Source: Halopseudomonas oceani (GTDB lineage Bacteria > Pseudomonadota > Gammaproteobacteria > Pseudomonadales > Pseudomonadaceae). From it: 64,000 nucleotides of DNA. Numbering within the stretch: position 1 is the first letter of the stretch; each line of letters begins with the position of its first letter. The notes under the pieces are model-generated. The model was not told the DNA's origin, did not search any database, and saw only the letters and a program-made list of their open reading frames with translations. The position numbers and the translations under genes were made by a program. The stretch spans positions 186,001 through 250,000 of the forward strand of contig NZ_PPSK01000004.1 in assembly GCF_002903165.1 (NCBI RefSeq), given 5' to 3'. Shown here piece after piece: positions 22,430 through 33,401 of the stretch.

Positions 22430-24352
22430 TTAGCTGCCCGCCATATCCTCCAGCTCCGCCCAGCGCTCCATCGCCGCGTCCAGCTCCGTCTGTTTGGCTT
22501 CCACTGCGGCCAACACCGGCGCGGTAACCTCATGTGATTGCAGGTAAAACTCGGGATCGCCGACCTGCGCCTGCAAGGCCTCCAGTTCGGCCTCCAACTT
22601 CTCCAGCACAGCGGGCAGCCCATCCAGCTCACGCTGCAGTTTGTAGCTGAGCTTGGTCTTGCCGGTCGCCGCAGGCGCCACTGGTGCAGGCTCCGGTGCC
22701 GGCTCGACAACCAGCGCGCTCTGTGGCTGGGTCTTTTCACTCCACTCCGCCAGTTGATCAACACTGCCGCCCTGACGCAGCCAGTCGGCATAGCCGCCGA
22801 CATACTCCCGCACCCGTCCGTGCCCCTCAAACACCAGGGTGCTGGTGACCACGTTATCCAGAAACGCCCGGTCGTGGCTGACGATCAGCACGGTGCCGTC
22901 GAAACCGGCGAGCACTTCTTCCAGCAGCTCCAGGGTTTCCACGTCCAGATCGTTGGTCGGCTCGTCCAGCACCAGCAGGTTGGCGGGTTTGCTGAACAAC
23001 CGGGCCAGCAGCAGCCGCGCGCGCTCGCCACCAGACAGCGCTTTCACCGGCGTACGGGCGCGCTCGGCGGAAAACAGGAAATCACCCAGGTAACTGATAA
23101 TGTGGCGGCGATCACCATTGATCTCGATGAAATCGCGCCCTTCGGAAATATTGTCGATCACGGTCTTTTCCGGATCCAGCTGGTCACGCAACTGATCGAA
23201 GTAGGCGACCTCCAGCCGCGTGCCGCTATGAATGCGACCACTGGTCGGCTGCAACTGCCCCAGCAGCAGCTTGAGCAGGGTACTTTTGCCGGAACCGTTG
23301 TTGCCGATCAGACCGATCCGATCCCCGCGAATCACGTTAAGCGACAGGTCACGCACCAGCGGCGCGCGGCCAGGCCAGGCAAAGCTGACATGCTCGACCT
23401 CAATAACCCGCTTGCCGGACGCCTCTGCAGTTTCCAGCTGAAAGCTCGCCTTGCCCTGACGCTCAATACGCTGGGCGCGCTCGTCCCGCATCGCCTTGAG
23501 GGCGCGCACACGGCCCTCGTTGCGGGTGCGGCGGGCCTTGATACCCTGACGAATCCAGACCTCTTCCTGCGCCAGCTTCTTGTCGAACAGCGCATTGGCT
23601 GTCGCTTCGGCTGCCAGTTGCTGCTCCTTGTGCTCCAGGAAGCTGCGATAGTCACCCTGCCAATCAATCAGCTGACCGCGATCCAGCTCAAGAATACGGG
23701 TCGCCAGCGCCTGCAGGAATGCCCGGTCGTGGGTGATAAACAACACCGCACCACGGAACTCCAGCAGCACGCTTTCCAGCCAGGCGATGGTATGAATGTC
23801 CAGGTGGTTGGTCGGCTCGTCCAGCAGCAGCACGTCCGGCTCTGCCACCAGCGCCTGTGCCAGCAGTACACGGCGGCGCCAGCCACCGGACAGCTCGGAC
23901 ATTTGCTTGTCAGCCGGCAGGCCGAGGCGAGTCAGGGTGGTATCGACTAACTGATCCAGCCGCCAGCCGTCCTTCGCCTCCAGCTGTCCCTGCACTTTTT
24001 CCAGCCGCGCCAGCTCCGCATCCCCCATATCACCGGAGATCAGGTGGTGATACTCGGCAAGCAGCTCACCAACGCCAGCGAGGCCAGACGCCACCACGTC
24101 ATAGACCGTTTTGTCATCCGCCGCTGGCAGCTCCTGCGGCAACTGCCCCACCTTCAACCCCGGCGCGAACCAGATCTCGCCCTCGTCGGCAGTCTGCTCA
24201 CCGGTCACCAGGCGAAACAAACTGGATTTGCCCGCGCCATTACGACCAATCAAGCAGACCCGTTCACCACGATCGAGCTGAAAGCCCACTTTATCCAGCA
24301 GCGGATTGAGCCCGTAGGCCAGAGATACATCGGAAAACGAGAGCAGCGGCAT
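22430..24352 (-). CDS. uup: ABC-F ATPase, Uup type
   Basis: A soluble 640-residue protein with two ABC ATPase domains and no membrane segments, the ABC-F layout; these act on ribosomes. Walker A motifs are GRNGAGKSS (about 36-44) and GNNGSGKST (about 350); signatures LSGGWRRR and LSGGERAR; Walker B LLLDEPTNHLD and LVLDEPTNDLD. The linker between them is charged and arginine-rich. The C-terminal extension after about 540 (PAPEPAPVAPAA followed by a predicted coiled coil rich in Glu and Leu) is typical of Uup, which binds DNA or Holliday junctions and reduces transposon excision in E. coli. Hence Uup rather than EttA. Divergent from slt. Confidence 0.92.
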   Translation of the reverse strand: MPLLSFSDVSLAYGLNPLLDKVGFQLDRGERVCLIGRNGAGKSSLFRLVTGEQTADEGEIWFAPGLKVGQLPQELPAADDKTVYDVVASGLAGVGELLAEYHHLISGDMGDAELARLEKVQGQLEAKDGWRLDQLVDTTLTRLGLPADKQMSELSGGWRRRVLLAQALVAEPDVLLLDEPTNHLDIHTIAWLESVLLEFRGAVLFITHDRAFLQALATRILELDRGQLIDWQGDYRSFLEHKEQQLAAEATANALFDKKLAQEEVWIRQGIKARRTRNEGRVRALKAMRDERAQRIERQGKASFQLETAEASGKRVIEVEHVSFAWPGRAPLVRDLSLNVIRGDRIGLIGNNGSGKSTLLKLLLGQLQPTSGRIHSGTRLEVAYFDQLRDQLDPEKTVIDNISEGRDFIEINGDRRHIISYLGDFLFSAERARTPVKALSGGERARLLLARLFSKPANLLVLDEPTNDLDVETLELLEEVLAGFDGTVLIVSHDRAFLDNVVTSTLVFEGHGRVREYVGGYADWLRQGGSVDQLAEWSEKTQPQSALVVEPAPEPAPVAPAATGKTKLSYKLQRELDGLPAVLEKLEAELEALQAQVGDPEFYLQSHEVTAPVLAAVEAKQTELDAAMERWAELEDMAGS

Positions 24353-24488
24353 AATTCACCTGTTGGCTATCAAGCCGGACATTCTACCCTTTGCCGCGCC
24401 CCCCGATAACCGCTACACAGCAATTAACAAAAGTGCCCCTTTGCCGCCACCAACCAAACCGCTAAGCTGGGCGCACTGCTTTGCCGTC

Positions 24489-24504
24489 CGTCGCGTTCGC
24501 GACG
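24489..24504. repeat. Perfect short inverted repeat before slt
   Basis: CGTCGCG-TT-CGCGACG, seven-base arms, 48 bases before the slt ATG. It may be an operator or an mRNA leader hairpin; no known binding motif recognised. Confidence 0.4.
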
Positions 24505-24551
24505 AGTAGCTGACGTTCAATCGCACCAAACCGCCCCGCGGCAGGATCATC

Positions 24552-26480
24552 ATGCGTTTCCACACCCGTTCAGTACTTTGCCGTACCCTCACCGCTGTTT
24601 TATTACTGCCTGCACTCGCCCAGGCGAGCAGCCTCGAAAGCCAGCGACTGGCCTATGACCGCGCCCTCACCAGCATCGAAAAACAGCAGTGGGACCAGTT
24701 CCGCCAGCTCGAGCCCGGCCTGCGCAACTACGTCCTTTATCCCTATGTCCGCCAGGCCTATCTGAATCAGACCTTCGCTACCGCATCCGATAGCGACCTC
24801 GCCGACTTCGTCAACACCCATAGCGACCTGCCATTCGTCGCTCGCCTGAAAGACCGCTGGCTCACCCGCCTGGCAAGTGAAGGCAAATGGAGCCTGTTCG
24901 ACCAGAACTACCTTGAGGCTGACCACAACGCCAGCCAGGATTGTCGCCGCGCCATGCATCAGTGGGACCTGGGTGATCGTGCCGGCGCGATGCAGCAGGC
25001 ACAAACCCTCTGGACAGTTGGCCGCTCCCAGCCCAACGCCTGCGACCCGCTGTTTGATCGCTGGCGCGCCGCTGGCGGCCTGAATGACGAGATTGTCTGG
25101 CAACGCATTCGACTTGCCCTGCTCTACCGACAGGATGCCCTGGCACGCTATCTGGCGAAGCTGATGCAGCAGAACCAGGCACTCGCGACACTGTTTGTCG
25201 ACACCGCCACCCAGCCGGAAAAGCTGCGCGACGCTGATAACTATCGGGGGCTGCCGGCCAGCAAGATGGCTGATATCGCCACGGTGTCGCTACGCCGCTT
25301 GGGCCGCGATGATGCCAGCGTGGCCCTCAGCCTGTGGCCGTCCTACAAGGACCTGCCCTACAGCGAAGAAGACCGGCTGGCCATCACCCGCGATATCGGA
25401 GTACGCCTGGCCAAGAGAGTCGATCCAGCCGCCCTCGAGTTCATGGCTGCCAACGATCCGCAGATGAACGACGACGAAATCAGCGAATGGCGAGTACGAC
25501 TGGCCCTGCGCACCCGCCAATGGGACGCTGCACGGCAACTGACCCAACAACTACCAGCTTCACTGGCCGAGCAGAGCCGCTGGCGCTACTGGCGCCTGCG
25601 CAGCACCCAGCTGTCGTCCAGCGCTGCAGGCGAACTGGTCAGCGAATACAAGTCACTGGCCCAGGAGCGCGACTTTTACGGGTTTCTGGCCGCAGAGCGC
25701 GCGCGCCAGCCCTACGCCCTCAATCACCAGCGCGCCAATGTTGCTGACGACGTGATGCTCAGTGTGCAGCAGGATCCCGGTATCCTGCGTGCCCGCGAGT
25801 TCTTGAACCGCAACGACGTGCTCAGCGCTCGCCGCGAGTGGTACCACGCTGGCGACCGCTTCAACCGCGACCAGCTGATTGCCCAGGCTGTGCTCGCCAA
25901 CGAGATGGCCTGGTACTTTCCAGCCATTCGCGGCATCAGTCAGGCGCAGTATTGGGATGACCTGGATATTCGCTTCCCGATGGCCTATCAGCAGTCGATT
26001 CAGGATCAGGCCCGTACTCGGCAGATCAACTCCACCTGGGTGTACGCCATCACCCGCCAGGAAAGCGCCTTCATGGCAGACGCCCGCTCCCACGCCGGCG
26101 CCATGGGCCTGATGCAGTTGATGCCTGCGACGGCACGCGAAACCGCTCGCCGCTACGCCATTCCCTATTCCAGCAGCGCGGATGCACTGATTCCGGAACG
26201 CAATATCGCGCTGGGCGCCGCTTACCTGTCTGGCCTGAGCCAGCAGTTCAGTGGCAACCGGGTGCTGGCATCAGCCGCCTACAATGCCGGGCCGGGCCGG
26301 GTGCGCCAGTGGACTCGCGATATGGGCAGTCTGCCGGCAGACGTCTGGATTGAGTCAATCCCCTTCGACGAGACCCGCAAGTACGTTCAGAGCGTACTGA
26401 GTTATGCGGTCATCTACGGCCAGAAACTCGGGATTCAGCAGCCGGTCATGGAGCAGCACGAACGTTATCTGGAGCCATAA
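24552..26480 (+). CDS. slt: Soluble lytic murein transglycosylase
   Basis: A periplasmic enzyme that cleaves peptidoglycan glycan strands with formation of 1,6-anhydro-MurNAc. 642 residues. Signal peptide residues 1 to about 25 (LLLPALAQA). The long helical superhelix (about 30-450) precedes the C-terminal lysozyme-like domain, with the catalytic Glu504 in YAITRQESAF, the AGAMGLMQLMPATA motif and the ASAAYNAGPGRVRQW motif. AGGATCATC precedes the ATG. Its products feed NagZ, encoded elsewhere in this window. It ends at a strong terminator shared with cheV. Confidence 0.95.
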   Translation: MRFHTRSVLCRTLTAVLLLPALAQASSLESQRLAYDRALTSIEKQQWDQFRQLEPGLRNYVLYPYVRQAYLNQTFATASDSDLADFVNTHSDLPFVARLKDRWLTRLASEGKWSLFDQNYLEADHNASQDCRRAMHQWDLGDRAGAMQQAQTLWTVGRSQPNACDPLFDRWRAAGGLNDEIVWQRIRLALLYRQDALARYLAKLMQQNQALATLFVDTATQPEKLRDADNYRGLPASKMADIATVSLRRLGRDDASVALSLWPSYKDLPYSEEDRLAITRDIGVRLAKRVDPAALEFMAANDPQMNDDEISEWRVRLALRTRQWDAARQLTQQLPASLAEQSRWRYWRLRSTQLSSSAAGELVSEYKSLAQERDFYGFLAAERARQPYALNHQRANVADDVMLSVQQDPGILRAREFLNRNDVLSARREWYHAGDRFNRDQLIAQAVLANEMAWYFPAIRGISQAQYWDDLDIRFPMAYQQSIQDQARTRQINSTWVYAITRQESAFMADARSHAGAMGLMQLMPATARETARRYAIPYSSSADALIPERNIALGAAYLSGLSQQFSGNRVLASAAYNAGPGRVRQWTRDMGSLPADVWIESIPFDETRKYVQSVLSYAVIYGQKLGIQQPVMEQHERYLEP

Positions 26481-26516
26481 AAAAACGCCTCCTGGTCCAG
26501 GACCAGGAGGCGTTTT
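26480..26516. terminator. Bidirectional terminator slt / cheV
   Basis: A-run, then CGCCTCCTGG paired with CCAGGAGGCG around a short self-complementary loop (TCCAGGA), then TTTT. Serves convergent slt and cheV. Confidence 0.92.
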
Positions 26517-26531
26517 CATATAGAGCCGGAT

Positions 26532-27464
26532 TCAGGGTTCGAGAAGTTGCAACCGCTTACGCACGGTTTCCACCAGTTGATCGGGCTGGAACTTGGACAG
26601 AAATCCGTCACACCCCACCTTCTCGACCATCGCCTTGTTGAAGTTACCGGACAACGACGTGTGTAGTACCACGTAGAGATCCTTCAGCCGCGGATCCTGG
26701 CGAATCTCGGTGGTCAGGCGATAGCCATCCATTTCCGGCATTTCCGCATCTGTAATCACCATCAGTAGCCGCTCGTTTATATCATCGCCGGCATCGGCCC
26801 ACCCCTTGAGCATCCGCAATGCCTTCAATCCGTCGGTCGCCACATGCAACTTGAGGTTGAGCTGCGATAGTGTATCGCGCACCTGGTTCACACCAGTGGG
26901 TGAGTCATCCACAACCAGCACTTCACGCCCGCGGGCACGCTCAAGCAGCGGATCTTCGAGCAGCGCATCACTAACGCGGGTGTTGAACGGCACTATTTCC
27001 GCCAGCACCTTCTCCACATCAATGATTTCAACCAGACGCATGTTTTCCAGCCGTGTAATGGCAGTCAGATAGTGCGCGCGCCCTGCCCCGCGCGGCGGCG
27101 GCTGCACGGTGTCCCAGTTGAGATTGAGAATGCGATCCACGGTACGTACCAGGAAGGCCTGCACCGACAGGTTGTACTCGGTAACGATGATGGTGCTATC
27201 CGCTTCGACTTTCTGCGGCTGCAGGCCTATGGCCCCGGAGAGATCGATGACCGGAATGGTCTGTCCCCGCAAGTGAATCACACCGACAACGTGCGGGTGA
27301 CGCTGGGGCATCTGGGTCAGAGGCGGCAGCGTGAGCACTTCGCGAATCTTGAACACGTTGAGAGCAAACAGCTGGGGGCCGGCCAGCTGAAACAGCAATA
27401 TTTCCAGCCGGTTCTCGCCCACCAGACGAGTCCGCTGATCGACCGTATCCAGTACCCCTGCCAT
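26532..27464 (-). CDS. cheV: Chemotaxis protein CheV (CheW-REC fusion)
   Basis: A 310-residue adaptor. Residues about 15-165 are a CheW domain (LEILLFQLAGPQLFALNVFKI, HVVGVIHLRGQTIPVIDL) that docks to chemoreceptors and CheA. Residues about 180-305 are a response-regulator receiver with the phosphorylation site Asp239 in VITDAEMPEMDGYR, acidic pair VVDDS (185-187 region) and the late lysine in FLSKFQPDQ. CheV is thought to tune receptor-kinase arrays by phosphorylation. No other chemotaxis genes adjoin it, which is usual for CheV in pseudomonads. Confidence 0.93.
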   Translation of the reverse strand: MAGVLDTVDQRTRLVGENRLEILLFQLAGPQLFALNVFKIREVLTLPPLTQMPQRHPHVVGVIHLRGQTIPVIDLSGAIGLQPQKVEADSTIIVTEYNLSVQAFLVRTVDRILNLNWDTVQPPPRGAGRAHYLTAITRLENMRLVEIIDVEKVLAEIVPFNTRVSDALLEDPLLERARGREVLVVDDSPTGVNQVRDTLSQLNLKLHVATDGLKALRMLKGWADAGDDINERLLMVITDAEMPEMDGYRLTTEIRQDPRLKDLYVVLHTSLSGNFNKAMVEKVGCDGFLSKFQPDQLVETVRKRLQLLEP

Positions 27465-27560
27465 AGCAAGCCTCGCGAAACCATAAACTCAGGGGCTGGC
27501 AGGATGCCAGCCCGGTTACGGCAGTATAGCGCCAGTCAGGCCGGTAAGGACAAGGGCTGA

Positions 27561-28145
27561 TCAGCAGTAGGCGTTTTCGGTGACGCTGTGATCAGTGACG
27601 TCGCGAACCCCGTTGATCTCGGGAATCCGCGCAACCAGGGTTTTCTCGATGCCTTCCTTCAGGGTGACATCGACCATGCCGCAACCCTGGCAACCGCCGC
27701 CGAACTGCAAAATGGCAATACCACCTTCAACCACATCGACCAGCTTCACGTCACCGCCATGACTGGCCAGACCCGGATTGATTTCGGTCTGCAACAGATA
27801 GTTGATGCGGTCGTTCAACGGGCTGTCGTCGTTGACCATAGGCACCTTGGCATTAGGCGCCTTGATAGTCAGTTGGCCACCCATACGGTCGGTAGCGAAG
27901 TCGACCAGCGCTTCCTCCAGAAAAGGCTCACTGACGGCATCAATGAACACCCGGAACGACTCCAGCGCCATGAGACGGTCTTCAGGCTTTTCCTCACCGG
28001 GCTTGCAGTAGGCAATACAGGTCTCCGCATACGGGGTACCCGGCTGGGTGATGAACACCCGAATGCCAACGCCCTCGGAGTCCTGCTTGGACAACAGATC
28101 AGCCAAATACGCTTCTGCTGCCTTGGTAAAGGTAATGCCTGCCAT
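27561..28145 (-). CDS. nfuA: Fe-S cluster carrier NfuA
   Basis: A 194-residue protein: N-terminal degenerate A-type domain (residues 1 to about 95) fused to a Nfu domain (about 105-185) with the cluster-binding Cys152 and Cys155 in [14 protein letters not shown]. It transfers 4Fe-4S clusters to apoproteins, especially under oxidative or iron stress. N-terminal Cys43 and Cys47 ([10 protein letters not shown]) are present, as in the E. coli protein. It diverges from metH; enzymes such as the sulfite reductase encoded nearby need 4Fe-4S clusters, though no functional link is shown. Confidence 0.96.
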   Translation of the reverse strand: MAGITFTKAAEAYLADLLSKQDSEGVGIRVFITQPGTPYAETCIAYCKPGEEKPEDRLMALESFRVFIDAVSEPFLEEALVDFATDRMGGQLTIKAPNAKVPMVNDDSPLNDRINYLLQTEINPGLASHGGDVKLVDVVEGGIAILQFGGGCQGCGMVDVTLKEGIEKTLVARIPEINGVRDVTDHSVTENAYC

Positions 28146-28312
28146 GAAATGCCTCTTGCTCGATGACCTGAGGGTGCAAGTGTAAGGGATGCAGCGACAC
28201 GAATAAAGCCCTACCTTTTTGCTTGGTTATTACCGACAATGCAGAGATTCTGCCGACAAGCGCTCCGTGGTATGCTTGCCGGCTTTTCAGCGCCCCCTTG
28301 TCCGGAGTACCC

Positions 28313-31300
28313 ATGTCTGACCGTAGCACCCGCCTGACCGCCCTGCGCGAAGCACTGCAGCAGCGCATTCTGATCCTTGATGGCGGCATGGGAACCATGA
28401 TCCAGAGCTACAAGCTGGAGGAAGAGGACTACCGTGGCGAGCGCTTCGCCGACTGGCCGAGCGACGTCAAGGGCAACAACGACCTGTTGCTACTCAGCCA
28501 GGGTCCGGTCATCGCCGAGATTCAGAAAGCCTATCTGGATGCCGGTGCCGACATTCTGGAAACCAACACCTTCAACGCCACCCGGATATCCCAAGCCGAC
28601 TATGGCATGCAGGCCCTGGCGTACGAACTGAACGTGGCCGGGGCGCGCATCGCCCGTCAGGTATGCGACGCCAAGACAGCCGAGACGCCGGATCGCCCAC
28701 GCTTTGTTGCCGGCGTGCTCGGCCCGACCAGCCGGACCTGCTCGATTTCACCGGACGTCAATGATCCAGGTTATCGCAACGTCACCTTCGACGAACTAGT
28801 CGAGAACTACACCGAGGCCACCCGCGGCCTGATCGAGGGCGGCGCCGACCTTATCCTGATCGAGACCATCTTCGACACCCTGAACGCCAAAGCCGCCATC
28901 TTTGCGGTCCAGCAGGTGTTCGAGGAAGACGATGTCGAGCTGCCAATCATGATTTCCGGCACCATTACCGACGCCTCCGGCCGCACCCTGTCCGGCCAGA
29001 CCACCGAGGCCTTCTGGAACTCGGTGCGCCACGCCAACCCGATCTCGGTCGGCCTGAACTGCGCGCTCGGCGCCAAAGAACTGCGCCCCTATCTGGAAGA
29101 GTTGTCAAACAAGGCCGGCACACACGTGTCCGCCCACCCTAACGCGGGCCTGCCGAACGAGTTTGGCGAATACGACGAAACCCCGGCGCAAATGGCGACC
29201 GTAGTCGAAGAATTCGCCGCCGCAGGCTTTCTGAACATTATCGGCGGCTGCTGTGGCACCACGCCGGGCCACATTCAAGCGATTGCCGAAGCGGTTGCGA
29301 AGTACCCGCCGCGCGTTATTCCCGACATCCCGCGTGCCTGCCGCCTGTCCGGTCTTGAGCCGTTCACCATCGACCGCAACTCGCTGTTCGTTAACGTCGG
29401 CGAACGCACCAATATTACCGGCAGCGCCAAGTTCGCCCGTCTTATCCGTGAAGAGAACTACGCCGAAGCGCTGGAAGTGGCCCAGCAGCAGGTCGAGGCA
29501 GGCGCCCAGATCATCGACATCAACATGGACGAGGGCATGCTCGACTCCAAGGCGGCGATGGTACGGTTCCTGAATCTGATCGCCTCCGAGCCGGACATCT
29601 CCCGTGTGCCGATCATGATCGATTCCTCAAAATGGGACGTCATCGAAGCGGGCCTCAAGTGCATTCAGGGCAAAGGCATCGTCAACTCCATTTCCATGAA
29701 GGAAGGTGTTGAGCAGTTCAAGCACCACGCCCGCCTGTGCAAGCGCTACGGCGCCGCCGTGGTAGTCATGGCCTTTGACGAGCAGGGCCAGGCCGACACC
29801 GAAGCACGCAAGAACGAAATCTGCCAGCGCAGCTACGACATCCTGGTCAACGAAGTTGGCTTCCCGCCGGAAGACATCATTTTTGACCCGAACATCTTTG
29901 CCGTCGCCACCGGCATCGAGGAACACAACAACTACGCAGTCGACTTCATCAACGCCTGTGCCTACATTCGTGACAACCTGCCCTACGCCCTAAGCTCGGG
30001 CGGCGTGTCCAACGTGTCCTTCTCATTCCGCGGCAATAACCCGGTGCGCGAAGCGATCCACTCGGTCTTCCTTTACTACGCCATCCGCAACGGCCTGACG
30101 ATGGGCATCGTCAACGCTGGCCAGCTGGAAATCTATGACGAGATCCCGGCTGAACTGCGTGAACGCGTCGAGGATGTGGTGCTCAACCGCAGCGACGAAG
30201 CCACCGAGGCATTGCTGGCCATTGCCGACCAGTTCAAGGGTGATGGCAGCGTCAAGGAAGCGGAAAGCGAAGAATGGCGCAGCTGGCCGGTCGAGAAGCG
30301 CCTGGAGCACTCGCTGGTCAAAGGCATCACCACCTGGATCGTCGAAGACACCGAGCTGGCCCGGCAGGCCTGCGCACGCCCCATCGAGGTCATTGAAGGC
30401 CCGCTGATGGCCGGCATGAACGTGGTCGGTGACCTGTTTGGCTCCGGCAAAATGTTCCTGCCGCAGGTGGTCAAATCTGCCCGCGTCATGAAGCAGGCCG
30501 TTGCCCACCTGATCCCCTTCATTGAAGAGGAGAAAGGCGACACCCCGGAAGCCAAGGGCAAGATCCTGATGGCCACGGTAAAAGGCGACGTACACGACAT
30601 CGGCAAGAACATTGTCGGCGTAGTGCTGGGCTGTAACGGCTACGACGTTGTCGACCTCGGGGTCATGGTTCCGGCGGAGAAGATCCTGCAGACCGCCATC
30701 GACGAGAAGTGCGACATCATCGGCCTGTCCGGTCTGATCACTCCGTCGCTGGACGAGATGGTGCACGTTGCCCGCGAAATGCAGCGCCGCGACTTCCACT
30801 TGCCACTGCTGATCGGCGGCGCTACCACGTCCAAGGCACACACTGCGGTGAAGATCGAGCCGCACTACCACAATGACGCTGTAATCTATGTTACAGATGC
30901 ATCCCGTGCGGTTGGCGTTGCCACCTCGCTACTCTCCAAGGAGTTGAAGAGCGGGTACGTGCAAAAGGTGCGTGAAGACTACGCCGTAGTGCGCGAGCGC
31001 ACCGCCAACCGTTCAGCCCGCACTGCATATCTGACCTACCAGCAGGCGCTCGACAACCGCCTGCAACTTGACTGGTCCGACTACATCCCGCCGGTACCCC
31101 GAGTACAGGGCGTTCAACTGCTGGACAACATCGATCTGCGCACCCTGGCCGAGTATATCGACTGGACGCCGTTCTTCATCGCCTGGGATCTGGCCGGTAA
31201 GTACCCGCGCATCCTGCAAGATGAAGTGGTTGGTGAAGCCGCCACCTCGCTGTTCAACGACGCCCAGGCACTGCTGGACAAGATCATCAGCGAGAAGCGC

Positions 31301-32005
31301 CTGACAGCCCGCGCGCTGTTCGGCTTCTGGCCGGCAAACCAGGTGGATGGCGACGACATCCAGCTGCGCGATGAGAACGGCGCTCCGCTAGCCCGCTTGC
31401 ACCACCTGCGTCAGCAGAACATCAAACCGGACGGCAAGCCCAGCATGTCACTGGCCGACTTCGTCGCCCCAGAGAACAGCGGTAAAACCGACTACGTCGG
31501 TGGCTTCATCACCACAGCAGGCATCGGCGCCGAAGAAATGGCCAAGGAGTATGAGGCCAAGGGCGATGACTACAACGCAATTATGGTCAAGGCGCTGGCC
31601 GACCGCCTGGCCGAAGCCTGCGCAGAGTGGTTGCATGAGCAGGTGCGCAAGAACTACTGGGGCTATGCCGACGACGAACACCTGGCCAACGACGATCTGA
31701 TCCGCGAAAAATACCGCGGCATTCGTCCGGCCCCCGGCTACCCGGCCTGTCCGGATCACACCGAGAAAGCCACGCTGTTCAAGCTGCTCGACCCGAAGCA
31801 GCAGTGCGGCGTGGACCTGACCGAGCATTTCGCCATGTACCCGGCAGCATCTGTCAGCGGCTGGTACTTCTCGCACCCGCAGAGCCAGTATTTCGCCGTC
31901 GGCAAAATCGGTCGCGATCAGGTCGAGTCCTACAGCCAGCGCAAACAGCAGGAGCAGGACAGCGTCGAGCGCTGGCTCGCCCCGAACCTGAACTACGACC
32001 GCTGA
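28313..32005 (+). CDS. metH: Cobalamin-dependent methionine synthase
   Basis: MetH makes methionine from homocysteine and methyl-tetrahydrofolate. 1230 residues from the ATG at 28313 (GGAG four bases upstream). Four modules in order: homocysteine domain with zinc cysteines Cys250 ([12 protein letters not shown]), Cys313 and Cys314 ([11 protein letters not shown]); folate domain ([19 protein letters not shown] at about 360); cobalamin domain with His761 in [15 protein letters not shown]; and a C-terminal reactivation domain ([15 protein letters not shown]). All offset by two or three from E. coli MetH. A MATE gene follows after four bases. I looked for a cobalamin or SAH riboswitch in 28146-28312 and saw none. 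Confidence 0.98.
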   Translation: MSDRSTRLTALREALQQRILILDGGMGTMIQSYKLEEEDYRGERFADWPSDVKGNNDLLLLSQGPVIAEIQKAYLDAGADILETNTFNATRISQADYGMQALAYELNVAGARIARQVCDAKTAETPDRPRFVAGVLGPTSRTCSISPDVNDPGYRNVTFDELVENYTEATRGLIEGGADLILIETIFDTLNAKAAIFAVQQVFEEDDVELPIMISGTITDASGRTLSGQTTEAFWNSVRHANPISVGLNCALGAKELRPYLEELSNKAGTHVSAHPNAGLPNEFGEYDETPAQMATVVEEFAAAGFLNIIGGCCGTTPGHIQAIAEAVAKYPPRVIPDIPRACRLSGLEPFTIDRNSLFVNVGERTNITGSAKFARLIREENYAEALEVAQQQVEAGAQIIDINMDEGMLDSKAAMVRFLNLIASEPDISRVPIMIDSSKWDVIEAGLKCIQGKGIVNSISMKEGVEQFKHHARLCKRYGAAVVVMAFDEQGQADTEARKNEICQRSYDILVNEVGFPPEDIIFDPNIFAVATGIEEHNNYAVDFINACAYIRDNLPYALSSGGVSNVSFSFRGNNPVREAIHSVFLYYAIRNGLTMGIVNAGQLEIYDEIPAELRERVEDVVLNRSDEATEALLAIADQFKGDGSVKEAESEEWRSWPVEKRLEHSLVKGITTWIVEDTELARQACARPIEVIEGPLMAGMNVVGDLFGSGKMFLPQVVKSARVMKQAVAHLIPFIEEEKGDTPEAKGKILMATVKGDVHDIGKNIVGVVLGCNGYDVVDLGVMVPAEKILQTAIDEKCDIIGLSGLITPSLDEMVHVAREMQRRDFHLPLLIGGATTSKAHTAVKIEPHYHNDAVIYVTDASRAVGVATSLLSKELKSGYVQKVREDYAVVRERTANRSARTAYLTYQQALDNRLQLDWSDYIPPVPRVQGVQLLDNIDLRTLAEYIDWTPFFIAWDLAGKYPRILQDEVVGEAATSLFNDAQALLDKIISEKRLTARALFGFWPANQVDGDDIQLRDENGAPLARLHHLRQQNIKPDGKPSMSLADFVAPENSGKTDYVGGFITTAGIGAEEMAKEYEAKGDDYNAIMVKALADRLAEACAEWLHEQVRKNYWGYADDEHLANDDLIREKYRGIRPAPGYPACPDHTEKATLFKLLDPKQQCGVDLTEHFAMYPAASVSGWYFSHPQSQYFAVGKIGRDQVESYSQRKQQEQDSVERWLAPNLNYDR

Positions 32006-32009
32006 ACTG

Positions 32010-33344
32010 ATGGCCCTGCTGCCGGCACGCGACCGGCTCAAGAGCATTGCCACCCTCGGTTTGCCGATCATGGGTGGCATGCTCAGCCAGAGCCTGCTGA
32101 ATCTGATTGATGCTGCCATGGTCGGCAGCCTTGGCAGTGAAGCACTGGCGGGTGTCGGGCTCGGCAGCTATGCCAACTTCATGGCTGTAGCGCTGGTGAT
32201 GGGGCTGGGCGCAGGCGTGCAGGCCATGGTCGCCCGCCGCAAGGGCGCCGGCGCAACCAGCGAAATTGCCGCGCCACTTAACGAAGGCCTGCTGATCGCA
32301 TTGCTGCTGGCCATCCCGCTCACGCTATTTGGCTGGTTCCAGGCCGACGCCATCATCCGCTTTCTTGCCGACGACCCGGCCGTCGTTGAGGTCGGCACGC
32401 ATTACTTTCAGTGGAGGGTACTGGCGATAGCCGCCGTAGGTGCCAATTTCGCCTTCCGCGGCTACTGGAACGGCACTCATCATTCAGGCCGCTACCTGCA
32501 GATACTGGTCGTCATGCATCTGGCCAATATTGGCATCAGCTATGGCCTGATTTTCGGCCGTTTCGGCCTGCCCGAAATGGGCGCGGAAGGCTCGGGAGCC
32601 GGCACCGCAATCGCCATGCTGATCGGCTCCGCGCTCTATTTTGCAGCCACCTGGCGCAGCGGCCGTGACCACGGCTTCCTGCGTGCCCGTCCCCGCTGGC
32701 GAGACATTCGCGCCATGCTGCGTCTGGCGCTGCCGAACTCGCTGCAGCAGTTTCTTTTCGCCACTGGCATCACCACCCTGTTCTGGATCATCGCGCAGAT
32801 CGGCACCGACGAACTCGCCGTCGCTCATGTATTGATCAACCTGGCGCTGTTCCTCATCCTGCCCGGCGTCGGCCTCGGCATGGCCGCGACCACCCTGGTT
32901 AGCCATAGCCTGGGCCAGAATGATCAGGAGCAGGCCTATCGCTGGGGCTGGGACGTGGTACGAGTGGCGGGGGTAACGCTCTTTTTGCTTGGCATCCCGT
33001 TCTGGCTGGCACCGCACCTGATCCTCGGGCTATTCACCTCTGATCCGAACCTGATTGCCCTCGGCGAGTGGCCATTGCGCATCACTGGTCTGGGCATGAG
33101 CCTGGATGCCACTGCACTGGTCCTGACCCAGGCCCTGTTGGGAGCGGGTGCCAGCCGAACCGTAATGGGGGTCAACTTTGGCACCCAATGGCTATTATTT
33201 CTGCCCTGCGCCTACGTAATGGGGCCAGCAATGGGTGGTAGTTTACTGGTGGTCTGGCTGCTGCAATCCGTTCACCGCTGCATCAATTCACTGATCTTTG
33301 CCATCATGTGGCGACGCCGACACTGGGCCAGAATCGACATCTGA
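32010..33344 (+). CDS. MATE-family efflux transporter (DinF-like)
   Basis: A 444-residue membrane protein with about 12 hydrophobic segments and the MATE hallmarks PIMGGMLSQSLLNLIDAAMVG near the N-terminus and the second-half repeat LALPNSLQQFLFATGITTLF. MATE proteins expel cationic drugs or metabolites in exchange for Na+ or H+. The start is four bases after the metH stop, so the two are probably co-transcribed, a notable pairing with no obvious metabolic logic. Substrate cannot be predicted. A sodium-coupled member would fit the Nqr and NhaB genes also in the window, but this is speculation. Confidence 0.9.
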   Translation: MALLPARDRLKSIATLGLPIMGGMLSQSLLNLIDAAMVGSLGSEALAGVGLGSYANFMAVALVMGLGAGVQAMVARRKGAGATSEIAAPLNEGLLIALLLAIPLTLFGWFQADAIIRFLADDPAVVEVGTHYFQWRVLAIAAVGANFAFRGYWNGTHHSGRYLQILVVMHLANIGISYGLIFGRFGLPEMGAEGSGAGTAIAMLIGSALYFAATWRSGRDHGFLRARPRWRDIRAMLRLALPNSLQQFLFATGITTLFWIIAQIGTDELAVAHVLINLALFLILPGVGLGMAATTLVSHSLGQNDQEQAYRWGWDVVRVAGVTLFLLGIPFWLAPHLILGLFTSDPNLIALGEWPLRITGLGMSLDATALVLTQALLGAGASRTVMGVNFGTQWLLFLPCAYVMGPAMGGSLLVVWLLQSVHRCINSLIFAIMWRRRHWARIDI

Positions 33345-33401
33345 CCTGCACAAGCCTGCGGGTACGACTAAGCTGCTGAAGACGGACACCGTGGAGGCAG
33401 T

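Noticed and set aside
22538-23950. 470-codon plus-strand open frame opposite uup
   Set aside because: Antisense to an ABC-F gene with all motifs intact.
28146-28312. Possible cobalamin, SAM or SAH riboswitch before metH
   Set aside because: No cobalamin box, SAM core or SAH-type conserved strand could be found in this 167-base gap.
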